A stretch of 64,000 bases of DNA, taken from assembly GCA_030068145.1 (NCBI GenBank), contig JAPJBO010000941.1:23139-87138 (forward strand). Direction: 5' to 3'. This DNA is from Diplonema papillatum (Eukaryota > Euglenozoa > Diplonemea > Diplonemida > Diplonemidae). The position numbers and the translations under genes were made by a program. The notes beneath the pieces are model-generated. The model searched no databases, was not told the DNA's origin, and worked only from the letters and a program-made list of their open reading frames with translations. Below are positions 1 to 9,048 of this stretch, one piece after another (position 1 is the first letter of the stretch; each line of letters begins with the position of its first letter).

Positions 1-1290
1 GGGAGACCCAACTTCAGCGTGTTTGCGATTCGTTTGCAACACTATACAGTCGTCTGGTCTTGGAGCACTTGAAGGTCGTATTTTCCCGTCTTTTTTCCAA
101 GTTTTTCGCCGACTGTCTTTCCGACTTTTCCCGGGTTTTACACGCTCTTTTTCGCTCGCTTTTCGTTGATTCATAAGATCTCTGTTTCGTGTGTACAAAG
201 TCGGATTGGGTGGTTGCGCCTTCGCCGCTTGAATCTTTTATTAAGAGAGATCGCTCAGGTTGTTCTCAGTCGATTTCAGTGTGTGGGGTCCCGATCTCAG
301 CGTGTTTGCGATTCGTTTGCAACACTATACAGTCGTCTGGTCTTGGAACACTTGAAGGTCGTATTTTCCCGTCTTTTTCCAAGTTTTTCGCCGACTGTCT
401 TTCCGACTTTTCCCGGGTTTTACACGCTCTTTTTCGCTCGCTTTTCGTTGATTCATAAGATCTCTGTTTCATGTGTACCAAGTCGTTTTCGGTGGTTGCG
501 CCTTCGGCGCTTGAATCTTTTATTGAGAGAGATCGCTCAGGTTGTTCTCAGTCGATTTCAAGCGTTATTTCAGTGTGTGGGGTCCCAACTTCAGCGTGTT
601 CGTGATTCGTTTGCAACACTAAACAGTCGTCTGGCCTTGGAGCACTTGAAGGTCTTTTTCCCGTCTTTTTTCCAAGTTTTTCGCTGACTGTCTTTCCGAC
701 TTTTCCCGGGTTTTACACGCTCGTTTTCGCTCGCTTTTCGTTGATTCATAAGATCTCTGTTTCGTGTGTACATAGTTGGATTGGGTGGTTGCGCCTTCGG
801 CGCTTGAATCTTTTAGCGTTTATTGTGGTTTAGAGGTTCGGTGTTTTAGGGTCTCCGGTTGACCATTGAGGCTGTGAGGCGGGTGGTATGAGGGTAGTAG
901 GTATGCTTATACACTTTAACTACGGCTAGCCATGTTTGTAAGTGTTGCGCTTTTATTAAGAGAGATCGCTCAGGTTGTTCTCAGTCGATTTCAGTGTGTA
1001 GGGTCCCGATCTCAGCGTGTTTGCGATTCGTTCACAACACTAACAGTTCGTCTGCCTAGGAGCACTTGATTTCAGTGTGGGAGTCCCAACTTCAGCGCGT
1101 TTGCGATTCGTTTGCAACACTACAATCGTCTGGCCTTGGAGCACTTGAAGGTCTTTTTCCCGTCTTTTTTCCAAGTTTTTCGCCGACTGTTTTTTCCGAC
1201 TTCCTCCAGGGTTTGTAAACACTCTTTTTTGCTCGCTTTTTCGCTGAATCGTAAGATCTCTGTTTCGTGTGTACATAGTTGGATTGGGTG
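1..1290 (+). repeat. Tandem array of ~287-bp repeat units (family A)
   Basis: Units recur with the landmark GTTTGCAACACT near 32, 318, 612, 1034 and 1119, giving a period of about 287 bp in the first copies. Each unit has a pyrimidine-rich stretch, then TTCATAAGATCTCTG, then a hairpin GCGCCTTCGGCGC (or near variants), then TTTTATTAAGAGAGATCG. The short ORFs across it are artefacts of the repeat. The third unit is interrupted at 815-949 by another repeat. The same family recurs at 15190-16465. Role unknown; no transposase or other domain is visible. Confidence 0.9.
815..949 (-). mobile_element. Small inserted repeat (element B), unoccupied copy
   Basis: This 135-bp segment interrupts family A inside its otherwise continuous AATCTTTTATTAAG string; CTTTTA is present on both sides, suggesting a short target duplication. 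Its reverse complement matches 49551-49597 plus 50005-50100 with about two mismatches. Here the sequence runs straight through ATAAGCATAC, whereas the 49.6-kb copy has a 403-bp MITE at that spot. A more diverged relative is at about 41893-41975. No clear terminal inverted repeats and no ORF. Confidence 0.75.
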
Positions 1291-1660
1291 GTTTCGGATT
1301 TTTTTTTTGGCCCAAAAAAATTTCGGAAAATTTTCGGATTTTTTTTTTGGCCCAAAAATTTTTCGGAAAATTTTTGGATTTTTTTTTTGGCCCAAAAATT
1401 TTTCGGAAAATTTTTCGGATTTTTTTTTTGGCCCAAAAATTTTTCGGAAATTTTCGGATTTTTTTTTTTGGCCCAAAAATTTTTCGGAAATTTTTCGGAA
1501 TTTTTTTTTTGGCCCAAAAATTTTTCGGAAATTTTTCGGATTTTTTTTTTTTGGCCCAAAAAATTTTCGGAATTTTTTCGGATTTTTTTTTTTTGAAATT
1601 TTTTTTTGGAAAATTTTCGGATTTTTTTTTTGGCCTGAAAATATTTTCGGGAAAATTTGG
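1290..1660. repeat. AT-rich ~40-bp tandem array
   Basis: The landmark TTTTGGCCCAAAAA recurs at about 1309, 1349, 1389, 1430, 1470, 1511 and 1552, a period of 40-41 bp, followed by degenerate copies. Each unit has a T-run, GGCCC, an A-run and TTTCGGAAA, so it is self-complementary and can fold back. Open frames on both strands (FFFGP/KKKNP-type translations) are low-complexity artefacts. Confidence 0.9.
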
Positions 1661-1668
1661 TCACAATC

Positions 1669-1965
1669 CCAAAAAAGGTAGAGATAAGGGCGCAACCCCC
1701 AAAAAAGGTCGAGATAAGGGCGCAACCCCCAAAAAAGGTCGAGATAAGGGCGCAACCCTCAAAAAAGGTCGAGATAAGGGAACAACCCCCAAAAAAGGTC
1801 GAGATAAGGGAACAAGCCAAAAACGGGCCAAAAAGGTAGAGATAAGGGCGCAGCTCAAAAAGGTAGAGATAAGGGCGCATCTCAAAAAGGTCGAGATAAG
1901 GGCGCAACCCAAAAACGGGCCAAAAAGGTCGAGATAAGGGTGCAACCCAGAAATGGGCAAAAAAG
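1669..1965 (+). repeat. 30-bp tandem array (GGTCGAGATAAGGG core)
   Basis: GAGATAAGGG starts at 1681, 1711, 1741, 1771 and 1801, an exact 30-bp period, then continues with variable spacing to about 1965. The spacer is an A-run plus CGCAACCCCC or close variants. It abuts the AT-rich array directly. Confidence 0.9.
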
Positions 1966-1977
1966 GTTGTGATAAGG

Positions 1978-2172
1978 TCTCATGAGACGGTATCGGGACC
2001 GCCGCCGGTGAGCAGCCCCGTCTCCCCAGCGATCCTGGTGCCCCAAGCCGCGACGGGGCGAGGTTGCTCCAACCGAAGGGGTCCCGAGTGGCGACCGTTT
2101 TCCCTGCCGAGAGGCCTTTTCCACCCCCGAGGGACCTCGGAAAGGCCCCCGAAACCCGAAAAACAAGAAACA
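1978..2172 (+). repeat. Single arm related to the 3.1-kb palindrome
   Basis: The section around 2110-2160 (GAGAGGC, CCCGAGGGAC, AAGGCCCCCGAAACCCG) is a diverged relative of the right arm of the inverted repeat at 3239-3325, including the CAGTG-G stretch that follows. The upstream GC-rich part (1978-2100) is unmatched elsewhere in the window. No coding support. Confidence 0.5.
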
Positions 2173-2307
2173 TACACACAGTGGGGATTTTTCCCCAATT
2201 TTCGACCACATTTGACCAGTGAGAGACTTTTTTTCTCTCACAATGGAAGCTTTTTGAACTGGCAGGTGCCAGGTTTGCCACACCACCAGATAGTGCTGGT
2301 TTGGTAG

Positions 2308-2518
2308 CATGCAGGGTCAAAACCTTGTGTCTTTTTGGAAATGGCCAAAAAAAAAATTCCGGAAAAAAATTGGGTTTTTTGAATTTTAAAATTTTGGAAC
2401 AAACTCTGCGGTAATTTTTGAGGAAGTTGAGCAATTTTTTTTTTTCCAAAAATTTTTTTTGGGGTCCATCGGCCCCGCGGGAGCGTTTTAAAAAGACACA
2501 AGGTTTTGACCCTGCATG
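2308..2518 (+). mobile_element. MITE copy 1 (211 bp, terminal inverted repeats)
   Basis: The element starts CATGCAGGGTCAAAACCTTG and ends with the inverse (CAAGGTTTTGACCCTGCATG); the inverted ends extend over about 28 bp to a shared GTGTCTTTTT. The interior has A/T homopolymer runs, a segment containing AACAAACTCTGC, and a GC block CCATCGGCCCCGCGGGAGCG near the right end. Related copies are at 3986-4187 and 49602-50004, with a fragment at about 3757-3926. No ORF, so non-autonomous. Confidence 0.8.
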
Positions 2519-2659
2519 GTAGTGTGTTTGGGTGGGGGGGGCGTGGTTCAGCATGATTTAGCCGGGGCAGCCAAAACTGCATACAACTGCACTTTTGACC
2601 TGTTCTTGACCACTTTCAGCCAAAAAAATGGGGAAAAAAAAAAATTGGCACCAGTGAAA

Positions 2660-3080
2660 AAAAAAATTTTTTTTCACTAGTGAAGAAAAAAAGTTTTTCT
2701 CTCACTCCCAGCAGTTTTTCTCACTACCAGTGAGTTTTTCCCTTTTTATCTCACTCCTTTGTAGCACTGGTAAACCAGTGAGTTGTTAAAAGTTTCTCTC
2801 ACTGCTACCAGTGAGAGAAACTTTTTTCTCTCACTCCCAGCAGTTTTTCTCACTACCAGTGAGTTTTTCCCTTTTTATCTCACTCCTTTGTAGCACTGGT
2901 AAACCAGTGAGTTGTTAAAAGTTTCTCTCACTGCTACCAGTGAGAGAAACTTTTTTCTCTCACTCTGAGAAGTTTTTTTCACTGGCAGTGGGCAAAAAAC
3001 CAATTTTACCCACTGTGTTTTTTTCACTAGTGAAAAAAAACACCCAGTTTTTTTTTCACTAGTGAAAAAATATACGTTCT
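2660..3080. repeat. Hairpin-rich direct repeats (CTCTCACT / AGTGAGAG)
   Basis: A unit of about 129 bp beginning CTCACTCCCAGCAG at 2701 is repeated at 2830. Both contain CTCTCACTGCTACCAGTGAGAG-type inverted repeats. Further CACTAGTG-centred hairpins flank them (about 2660-2690, 3025-3070). Strong secondary structure would be expected if transcribed. No ORF of interest. Confidence 0.75.
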
Positions 3081-3130
3081 CTCACTGGTCAAAATGAGAG
3101 AAAAACGGAAAAACTCACTGGTAGTGAGTT

Positions 3131-3328
3131 TTTTTTTATCGGGTTGAGGGGGCCTTGTGTGAGCCCCGAGGGGCTGGGAAATGCCTCGAGACAGAAAAAA
3201 ACGCCCCGAGGGACGTCGAGCCGGAGCGAAGCGGAGGCGAGACGTCCCGAGGGGCGTTTTTTTCTGTCGAGAGGCATTTCCCAGCCCCGAGGGGCTCACA
3301 CAAGGCCCCCGAAACCCGATAAAAAAAA
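3131..3328. repeat. Large near-perfect inverted repeat (~87-bp arms)
   Basis: The left arm, 3131-3217, is the reverse complement of 3239-3325 with only a few mismatches, around a 21-bp spacer (3218-3238). Landmarks: ATCGGG, GGCCTTGTGTGAGCCCC, GGGAAATGCCTC, ACAGAAAAAAACG and GACGTC next to the spacer. This is a cruciform-capable palindrome. A diverged single arm lies at about 2110-2160. Confidence 0.9.
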
Positions 3329-3639
3329 AACGAACGAACAGTGAGGTTTTTTTCTGAGTTTCGAGCATTTTTACCAGTGAGTGACTATTTTTCTCACACA
3401 AGCAGCAGTTTTTCCGAACTACCAGGTTTCCACACCACCATAGAGGTACTGGTAATGGCGCGTTTTTTTTAGAGTGGTTTCCCCATGAGGCCTAATCCAC
3501 TGGCAAGTCTTTTTTTACTAGGGCAAGTTTTTTTTCTGGGGCAAGTCTTTTTTTTACTAGGGCAAGTTTTTTTTTCTGAGGCAAGTCTTTTTTTGGCTTT
3601 TTTGGCCGCCACTGTACCAGTACAGTACCATTGAGAAAA

Positions 3640-3760
3640 AAACTGGGACCAGTGAGTTGTTAAAAGTTTCTCTCACTGGTAGCAGTGAGAGAAAAAAGTT
3701 TCTCTCACTGGTAGCAGTGAGAGAAAAAAGTTTCTCTCACTGGTAGCAGTGAGAGAAAAA
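3640..3760. repeat. Tandem hairpin units (CTCTCACTGGTAGCAGTGAGAG)
   Basis: Three consecutive copies of a ~33-bp unit, each a short inverted repeat CTCTCACT...AGTGAGAG separated by an A-run and GTTT. This is the same motif family as 2660-3080. The stretch 3328-3640 before it holds T-rich GGCAAGTC repeats and no gene. Confidence 0.75.
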
Positions 3761-3926
3761 AAATTCCGGAAAAAAATTGGGTTTTTTGAATTTTAAAAGT
3801 TTGGAACAAACTCTGCAGTAATTTTTGAGGAAGTTGAGCAAAAATTTTTTTTTCCAACTTTTTTTTTTGGAGGCCATCGGCTCCGCAGGAGCGTTTTAAA
3901 AAGACACAAGGTTCTGACCCTGCATG
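3757..3926 (+). mobile_element. MITE fragment (right half and right terminal repeat)
   Basis: Matches the interior and right end of the MITE family: AATTCCGG, TTGGAACAAACTCTGC, CGGCTCCGCAGGAGCG, then GACACAAGGTTCTGACCCTG and CATG at 3926. The left terminal repeat is absent, so it is truncated. The small 11-bp array follows directly. Confidence 0.65.
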
Positions 3927-3927
3927 A

Positions 3928-3985
3928 TATGACCCCTATATGACCCCTATATGACCCCTATATGACCCCTATATGACCCCTATAT
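3928..3985. repeat. 11-bp tandem array (ATATGACCCCT) x5
   Basis: Five head-to-tail copies of ATATGACCCCT lie exactly between the right end of a MITE fragment and the left end of a complete MITE. The unit resembles the junction ATATGACCC made where CATGATA meets GACCC at MITE ends, so the array may have grown from a MITE-MITE junction (inference). Confidence 0.8.
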
Positions 3986-4187
3986 CATGCAGGGTGTCTT
4001 TTTGAAAATGGCAAAAAAAAAAATTCCGGAAAAAAATTGGGTTTTTTGAATTTTGAAAGTTTGGAACAAACTCTGCAGTAATTTTTGAGGAAGTTGAGCA
4101 AAGTTTTTTTTTTTTCAAAATTTTTTTTAGGGCTCCATCGGCCCTGCAGGAGCGTTTTAAAAAGACACAAGGTTTTGACCCTGCATG
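3986..4187 (+). mobile_element. MITE copy 2 (~202 bp)
   Basis: Starts CATGCAGGGTGTCTTTTTG (the inner part of the left inverted repeat is deleted) and ends CAAGGTTTTGACCCTGCATG. The interior matches copy 1, with CCATCGGCCCTGCAGGAGCG near the right end. ATA flanks the right end. A further partial, diverged copy begins at 4196 (CTGCAGGGTCAAAAC) and fades by about 4390. Confidence 0.75.
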
Positions 4188-4394
4188 ATACGACCCTGCA
4201 GGGTCAAAACTTTGTGTCTTTTTGGTTTACTAAGGATTTCATTCGAAAAAAATTTGGCACCAAAAATTTCCAAAATTTTTTGGGTTTTTTTTTCCAAAAA
4301 AAATCTGGAACAAATACTGTGGTGCTTTGTGAAAAAGTTGAGCAATTTTTTGCCGAGAATTGTTCTTGGGGGGGGCTTCTCAGCGACAACTATT

Positions 4395-4895
4395 TCGTGT
4401 CACCCGCGTCCTGCCCGTCACACGTGACGTCACGCCCGTCACGCGTGACGGGCGTGACGTCACGCGTGACGTCACACCTGTCACGCGTGACGTCACGGTC
4501 TGTCACGCGTGACGTCACGGTCCGTCACGCGTGACGACACACCCGTCACGCGTGACGTCACACCCGTCATGCGGTCCGTCACGCGTGACGTCACACCCGT
4601 CACGCGTGACGTCACAGTCCGTCACGCGTGACGTCACACCCGTCACGCGTGACGTCACGGTCCGTCACGCGTGACGTCACGCCCGTCACGCGTGACGTCA
4701 CGGTCCGTCACGCGTGACGTCACACCCGTCACGCGTGACGTCACGGTCCGTCATGCGACGTCACGGTCCGTCACGCGTGACATCACACCCGTCACGCGTG
4801 ACGTCACGGTCCGTCACGCGTGACGTCACGGTCCGTCACGCGTGACGTCACACCCGTCACGCGTGACGTCACGGTCCGTCACACGTGACGGCCAA
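4395..4895. repeat. Palindromic 22-bp satellite with CACGCGTG and TGACGTCA
   Basis: About 20 copies of a 22-bp unit in which GTCACGCGTGACGTCAC is followed by GGTCC or ACCC. Each unit joins two palindromes, CACGCGTG and GTGACGTCAC; a few are decayed (for example TCATGCG near 4568 and 4750). TGACGTCA is the consensus cAMP-response/bZIP site, present about once per unit. The array is self-complementary in both orientations. Whether anything binds it is unknown. Confidence 0.92.
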
Positions 4896-5388
4896 AAACC
4901 GGGCCCAAAAAAAAATTGAAACAATTGATACATTTTGACACACGTTCCGCATGTACATTGAATATGAGCCGAAAAACTGCGGAAACCATACCTACATGCA
5001 GGCCAGTGTGAAACGTACAGGCGTGCAGATTCATCTGGGGAATCAACGACCCGAAGATTGCCACTCCGGTGTCGCTTTTCAACGAACCGTGATCCAGGAG
5101 GGCGGTGAAGGGGTGAAAACCGCAAGTTTTAAGCCCGCCCACCCATCCCCCTGTGACCTTGTTCTCCACAAGGCTTTCTTGTTTCTTCCACAACGTTTGT
5201 CTAAGATCCTGAGCTTGTTTCTCATTTGCCTTCTTCTTATTTCTACGTGGCTGAAAGCGCAGGGAAGACGATTCCCCAAATGTCGAAAAAAACCAGTCCA
5301 TCCTTCTTCCTCTCAGGTTGCAACGATGAAGGGTGAACCCACATAGGGACGGAATGCCGTATGGGTGCTTCTCGTGCACAGGGACGGA
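4896..5388. other. No gene seen; leader of the next gene
   Basis: No convincing coding sequence. A polypyrimidine-AG string (TCCTTCTTCCTCTCAG, about 5302-5317) resembles a splice acceptor. A 34-bp direct duplication (GGGACGGAATGC, about 5346 and 5380) spans the likely start of the next ORF. Confidence 0.5.
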
Positions 5389-7038
5389 ATGCTGTATGGG
5401 TGCTTCTCGTGCCGCCTGCTGGCCGGTGCTATCGAGCTGCACGCTCTCCCGCGAAGCGTGCGGCCACACTTCCAGGCCGTGGTCGATGCTTTTTTGGCTG
5501 ATTGTCCGCACTTGTCCGACCGGCCGCCCATGTTTTGCATCGCTTGTGTGGAGACAATAGCGCTGAGGTCGGATGCATGCTCTGCATGCAACACCTCCCG
5601 CGTCCCGAAGCGCCCTCTTCGGGCGGCCCTGAAGAAGGATGCGGAGGGGGTGAAGGAGGTCAGCAACGCGATCTTCGCGAAGAACGACTTCATCGCGTTG
5701 CTTGCGCTGCGGTCGACAGCCCCAGTTGTCTGCAATCCGTGCTATCAAAAAGTACGGCATCTCCTCCTCACCCCAGTGTCCCCGGATACCAACACAACAC
5801 CGCCGACTCTTCTCCCGTCCCCGGATACCAATGCAACACCGCCGACTGTGGCAGCAAGGTATCGCCCTCGCGGCCTCGTGCTCGACGCTGAGCAGCGCCC
5901 GGCGGAGCCCCCCACTGTTTCGCGGAAGAGGCGGGCACCTTGCCCTTCTCCACATCCTCCGAAGAAGAGACGTGCCTACCCGGCCGAGGCCTTGGCCGCC
6001 CTGTGGCACGAGAATCACGGACGCAACCGGGCCGTGCTCATCTCTTTCGTGCGCAAGTCGTGTGGATCCCGCCCCCTTCCGGCCGCGGTCGCTGACCTCT
6101 TTCCTCCTTCCAAACGAGAGCGGAAGACCGTCATGCAAGAGGTGAGAAGGCACGTGAACGAGTTTGGGAAGAGTCGGAAGTGTTTTCTTCGCACCTTGGT
6201 GTCTGACGGCGTGGAGCGCGTGTCGGTGATGCGCGTGATATCCTCGTTCTGGGAGGTAAATGCCGTTCCGATTGTGGGCGGAGTCAGGCTTCGGCTGCAT
6301 GACGCGGAAACAGGCGAGAAAGCCCCGACAGACGAGAAGGATCCCCAGAAGGGTTGGGTCCTCAAGCACTTCTGCCCCGTTCCATTTGGCACCCTGTACA
6401 GGGACTTCGTCAACTGGTGGGAAGCGGAGGCAGCTGCCAAGGGCTGGTGTAACCTGAGAATCGCCAGCAGGACCACCTTCTTGCGGCTTCGTCCCCACTG
6501 GGTCTGCCAGACACCGAAGGATCCCCGGATTCGGTGCCCCAGGCACCACGAAGCCCAACTCTGTCTCGACGGGTTCGCGCGCTGGGACAAGTTCTCAGAG
6601 CACACCGCCGTCTGTGACTCATGCGCAAACGCGGCCAGGGACGTGCACCAACTGGATGACGGGGCATTACTTCCCCTCCTCTGTCTCGACAATGTGCCAG
6701 ATGTGAGTCGGGTGCTGGCGTTCGGAGACGACGACAATGAAGGAGAAGACAAGCAAGAAGAAGAGCAAGAAGAAACCATCACCCCCCGCTCCCTCTCACC
6801 ACCGACCTCTCCAGAAGAACACGACAATGATACAACCCCAGTGCTCATCGGGAAGGGAAACGGGGCTTTTGCACCTGCCGATGAGGAAACAGTGACATAC
6901 AAAGTCCTCGTTGCCCAAAAAAAAAAGGTAAAGAACAAAACAACTGGGAAGCCACAGGACGTAACTGTGTGGGAAGTTGAGGAGAGGTGCGCCTCTCTGA
7001 TTGAGTACCGGATGATCTTGAAAGATCAGGGAGCCTAA
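5389..7038 (+). CDS. Putative transposon-associated zinc-binding protein
   Basis: Open reading frame of 549 aa from ATG 5389 (a GTG-initiated frame opens at 5365). Near the N-terminus is a cysteine cluster (FCIAC, CSAC, CNPC), then a Pro-rich linker with a basic run (PPKKRR). The central region contains FLRLRPHWV followed by RCPRHHE. That layout resembles the LRP/C-x-HHE module of uncharacterised proteins linked to transposons in animals and protists (from memory of the family, not a search). The C-terminus has an acidic segment and a Lys-rich stretch. The stop codon falls inside a sequence identical to the 3' end of the LINE downstream, read in a different frame. Either a LINE 3' end landed in this gene, or the gene belongs to a non-autonomous element using the LINE tail. 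The long minus-strand frame opposite (4879-6558) is a shadow. Confidence 0.5.
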   Translation: MLYGCFSCRLLAGAIELHALPRSVRPHFQAVVDAFLADCPHLSDRPPMFCIACVETIALRSDACSACNTSRVPKRPLRAALKKDAEGVKEVSNAIFAKNDFIALLALRSTAPVVCNPCYQKVRHLLLTPVSPDTNTTPPTLLPSPDTNATPPTVAARYRPRGLVLDAEQRPAEPPTVSRKRRAPCPSPHPPKKRRAYPAEALAALWHENHGRNRAVLISFVRKSCGSRPLPAAVADLFPPSKRERKTVMQEVRRHVNEFGKSRKCFLRTLVSDGVERVSVMRVISSFWEVNAVPIVGGVRLRLHDAETGEKAPTDEKDPQKGWVLKHFCPVPFGTLYRDFVNWWEAEAAAKGWCNLRIASRTTFLRLRPHWVCQTPKDPRIRCPRHHEAQLCLDGFARWDKFSEHTAVCDSCANAARDVHQLDDGALLPLLCLDNVPDVSRVLAFGDDDNEGEDKQEEEQEETITPRSLSPPTSPEEHDNDTTPVLIGKGNGAFAPADEETVTYKVLVAQKKKVKNKTTGKPQDVTVWEVEERCASLIEYRMILKDQGA

Positions 7039-7194
7039 ACCAAACGAGGCTGCAGTTTAGATCAGAGCGTGGCCACCACGAGCAGCCGGCAGGACCATCA
7101 GCTGTGACGTGAGGATGTTGACAACGTGGGCTATACTCCGCTTCAGGGGTTACCCGAAATTGAATTCCAACACACACACACACACACACACACA
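7027..7194 (+). repeat. Upstream copy of the LINE 3' end plus (CA)n
   Basis: 7027-7170 appears identical to 14780-14922, the last ORF2 codons and 3' UTR of the LINE, and is likewise followed by a (CA)n tract (7170-7194). The complete LINE begins immediately after. Identity over ~145 bp points to recent, related insertion events. Confidence 0.9.
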
Positions 7195-7236
7195 GGGGCT
7201 GGAAGAAGATCAAATTATTAAATTATACAAAACATC

Positions 7237-9048
7237 ATGCCTGCACCTCCACGTGGTGGCCCCGGGCAACGCGGCGACTCTGCTGGGCCGCCGCGGCCGA
7301 CGCAGGCCAACGACGCGAAAGCACCTGGCACTGGCTGGGTGCTGGCGGGAAAACGGCGAGGCCAGCTGGCACAGCTCAGGCCAGAGGACTGGCCCGTAGC
7401 GGTCGTAACGGCCAACGACATCAGGAAGCCGGAGACGACACAGGGCGTAGCCCTGGTCACATGGGCGGACGCCACTGAGTTGGCGAAGAAGAGCCGGAAG
7501 GGACGACTGGCCGTGGTCGTCCTCGGGGCCAAAAGGCGGGAAGGCGAGGGGGTGGAGACGACGGTGGTGACGCGCAGAGGTCCGCGAACTGAAGTCCGCC
7601 CGGCCGTCCTGCTGCAGCTTGGCGACGAGCTGGTTGGGACGCTGCTCCGAAGGACAAGCGCACCCCTGCCGCCCGCGGACGAACACAGGGTGTCCGTGGT
7701 AGTCGCGCGCCGGTACGCGACGGTGGAAGGGTGGACGGGCTGTGGGGCGGACGCCAGGGCCTGGCTTACGGGCCATTTCGTGGGAGAGGGCGTACCCCGG
7801 GAGGACATCAAGTCGCTTACGGGGATCGAGACGCGCGGCACCCCCGGCCCCACGGCCCAGATCCGCGCACTACTGCGAGTCGCTGGACGCAGCAAGGAGG
7901 GCGCCTTGGCGGCTTCGGGGAAAGGGGGCGTCTTCACAACGCTGAAAGGGGACGGAAGAGGCGCGCTATGGCTGAGGGACGACCTTACCCTGGACGAAGC
8001 GAGGAAAGCCGCTGCGCGCGCGAAGACGAGCCTCATCGTCAGTGTGCGCGGCATGGGCGTACTAAAAGGGGAGGGGGAACAGGCCGAGGCGGCTATGAGA
8101 GCGTTGCTGGGGACGGCGGCTGCGCAGGAGGAGGAGCAGCCGGGACAGCCGGGCCAGATCTGGGACGTAGCCGGGTTTCCGCGGACGATCTCGCCGGTGC
8201 AGGTGGCAGCGTTTCTCCACGCGGCCGGATGGACGGGCGTCGAGGTGATCCGCGTGATCCCGAAGCGCAGCAAGCGCCTCGCCGTCGTCCGCGGCCCGGA
8301 GCCACCGGCCTGGATTTTCCAGGTCGAGACGACTGGGGAACTGGTCACCGTGTCGACGGTCAGGGAGAAGGACGAGGCGCAACCGAGATGGGTGCAGACA
8401 AAGGGGACGGAAGAGACCCGGACAGACCCGGCCGAAGACGGAACAGAGCGTCAGGGAATGACCTACGCCAAGGCCGCTTTCATCGGCCTGTACGGAAGGA
8501 AGCAGGGCTTGAAGGCCTGGAGTGACGGCAGACCGCAGACGACCCAAGCGGCGCCAGCAGAAACAGGACAGCAGAGCGGGCCCCCGGGGAACCCCGGCGC
8601 CGACATCCCGCAAACCTCGGACGCACCACCGCCGAACGCCGGAAAGGGGGGCAAGAAAGGAAAGAAAGGGGGGAAAGCAGGAAAGCACCAGCCGCAGCCA
8701 GCCGAACAGGACGCGCAGCGACCCGACGAGGTGAGGGCAAAGCTCGAGAGGGAGGTGTCCGAGCTGCGCGCCCAGAACGCTGACATGTGTCGGAAGATGG
8801 AGGAGCTGGGGACGCTGGTGCAGGCCTTGCGTGCGCAGCTCCAGGCACGGACAGGCGACCCCCAGAAGACGACGTCACCCTCGCCGAAGCGGCAGTCGCT
8901 GGCGGAGCCGGACAAGGTCAAGAAGCGGCCGAGGTCGCTGACCAAGTCCAAGTCGCGGTCACCGGAGCCCCCGAAGCAGCCACCGTCAAAGGCGACGAGG
9001 ACCCTGAAGCAGATGGGCTTCGGGAGCACGGCGCCGGCCCGTAAATGA
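7237..9048 (+). CDS. LINE ORF1, gag-like nucleic-acid-binding protein
   Basis: 603 aa from ATG 7237, the first ATG after the (CA)n tract. The N-terminus is Gly/Pro-rich. Two central segments (about residues 50-290 and 300-380) look like compact alpha/beta domains; the second begins GFPRTISPVQVAAFL, reminiscent of RRM-like modules in ORF1 proteins (inference). The C-terminal third is very basic (KKGKKGGKAGKH near 470), then a predicted coiled coil (KLEREVSELRAQNADM), then an SR/KS-rich tail. This is typical of ORF1 proteins that coat retrotransposon RNA. The reading frame ends at TGA 9046-9048, after which the same frame stays open through ORF2. Confidence 0.85.
   Translation: MPAPPRGGPGQRGDSAGPPRPTQANDAKAPGTGWVLAGKRRGQLAQLRPEDWPVAVVTANDIRKPETTQGVALVTWADATELAKKSRKGRLAVVVLGAKRREGEGVETTVVTRRGPRTEVRPAVLLQLGDELVGTLLRRTSAPLPPADEHRVSVVVARRYATVEGWTGCGADARAWLTGHFVGEGVPREDIKSLTGIETRGTPGPTAQIRALLRVAGRSKEGALAASGKGGVFTTLKGDGRGALWLRDDLTLDEARKAAARAKTSLIVSVRGMGVLKGEGEQAEAAMRALLGTAAAQEEEQPGQPGQIWDVAGFPRTISPVQVAAFLHAAGWTGVEVIRVIPKRSKRLAVVRGPEPPAWIFQVETTGELVTVSTVREKDEAQPRWVQTKGTEETRTDPAEDGTERQGMTYAKAAFIGLYGRKQGLKAWSDGRPQTTQAAPAETGQQSGPPGNPGADIPQTSDAPPPNAGKGGKKGKKGGKAGKHQPQPAEQDAQRPDEVRAKLEREVSELRAQNADMCRKMEELGTLVQALRAQLQARTGDPQKTTSPSPKRQSLAEPDKVKKRPRSLTKSKSRSPEPPKQPPSKATRTLKQMGFGSTAPARK
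9046..9048 (+). other. Lone in-frame UGA between LINE ORF1 and ORF2
   Basis: ORF1 and ORF2 are in the same frame and this TGA is the only stop between 7237 and 14863. Frame-1 codons 9049-9183 are open and read ...VTILADERWVRAATREML before the first ORF2 ATG, which looks like genuine protein. An ATGA overlap at 9045-9048 exists, but that ATG opens a different 82-aa frame. Confidence 0.75.

Noticed and set aside
1092-2554. Frames of 189-297 aa on both strands (KKNPKIF / FFFGPKIF repeats)
   Set aside because: Generated by 40-bp and 30-bp tandem repeats; no non-repetitive sequence supports coding.
4395-4895. CRISPR-like array
   Set aside because: Units are contiguous with no unique spacers and lie in eukaryotic DNA; it is a satellite.
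4879-6558. 559-aa open frame on the minus strand
   Set aside because: It lies opposite the 5389-7038 gene, begins inside the palindromic satellite and has no domain pattern; the plus-strand frame carries Cys motifs and LRPHWV/CPRHHE.
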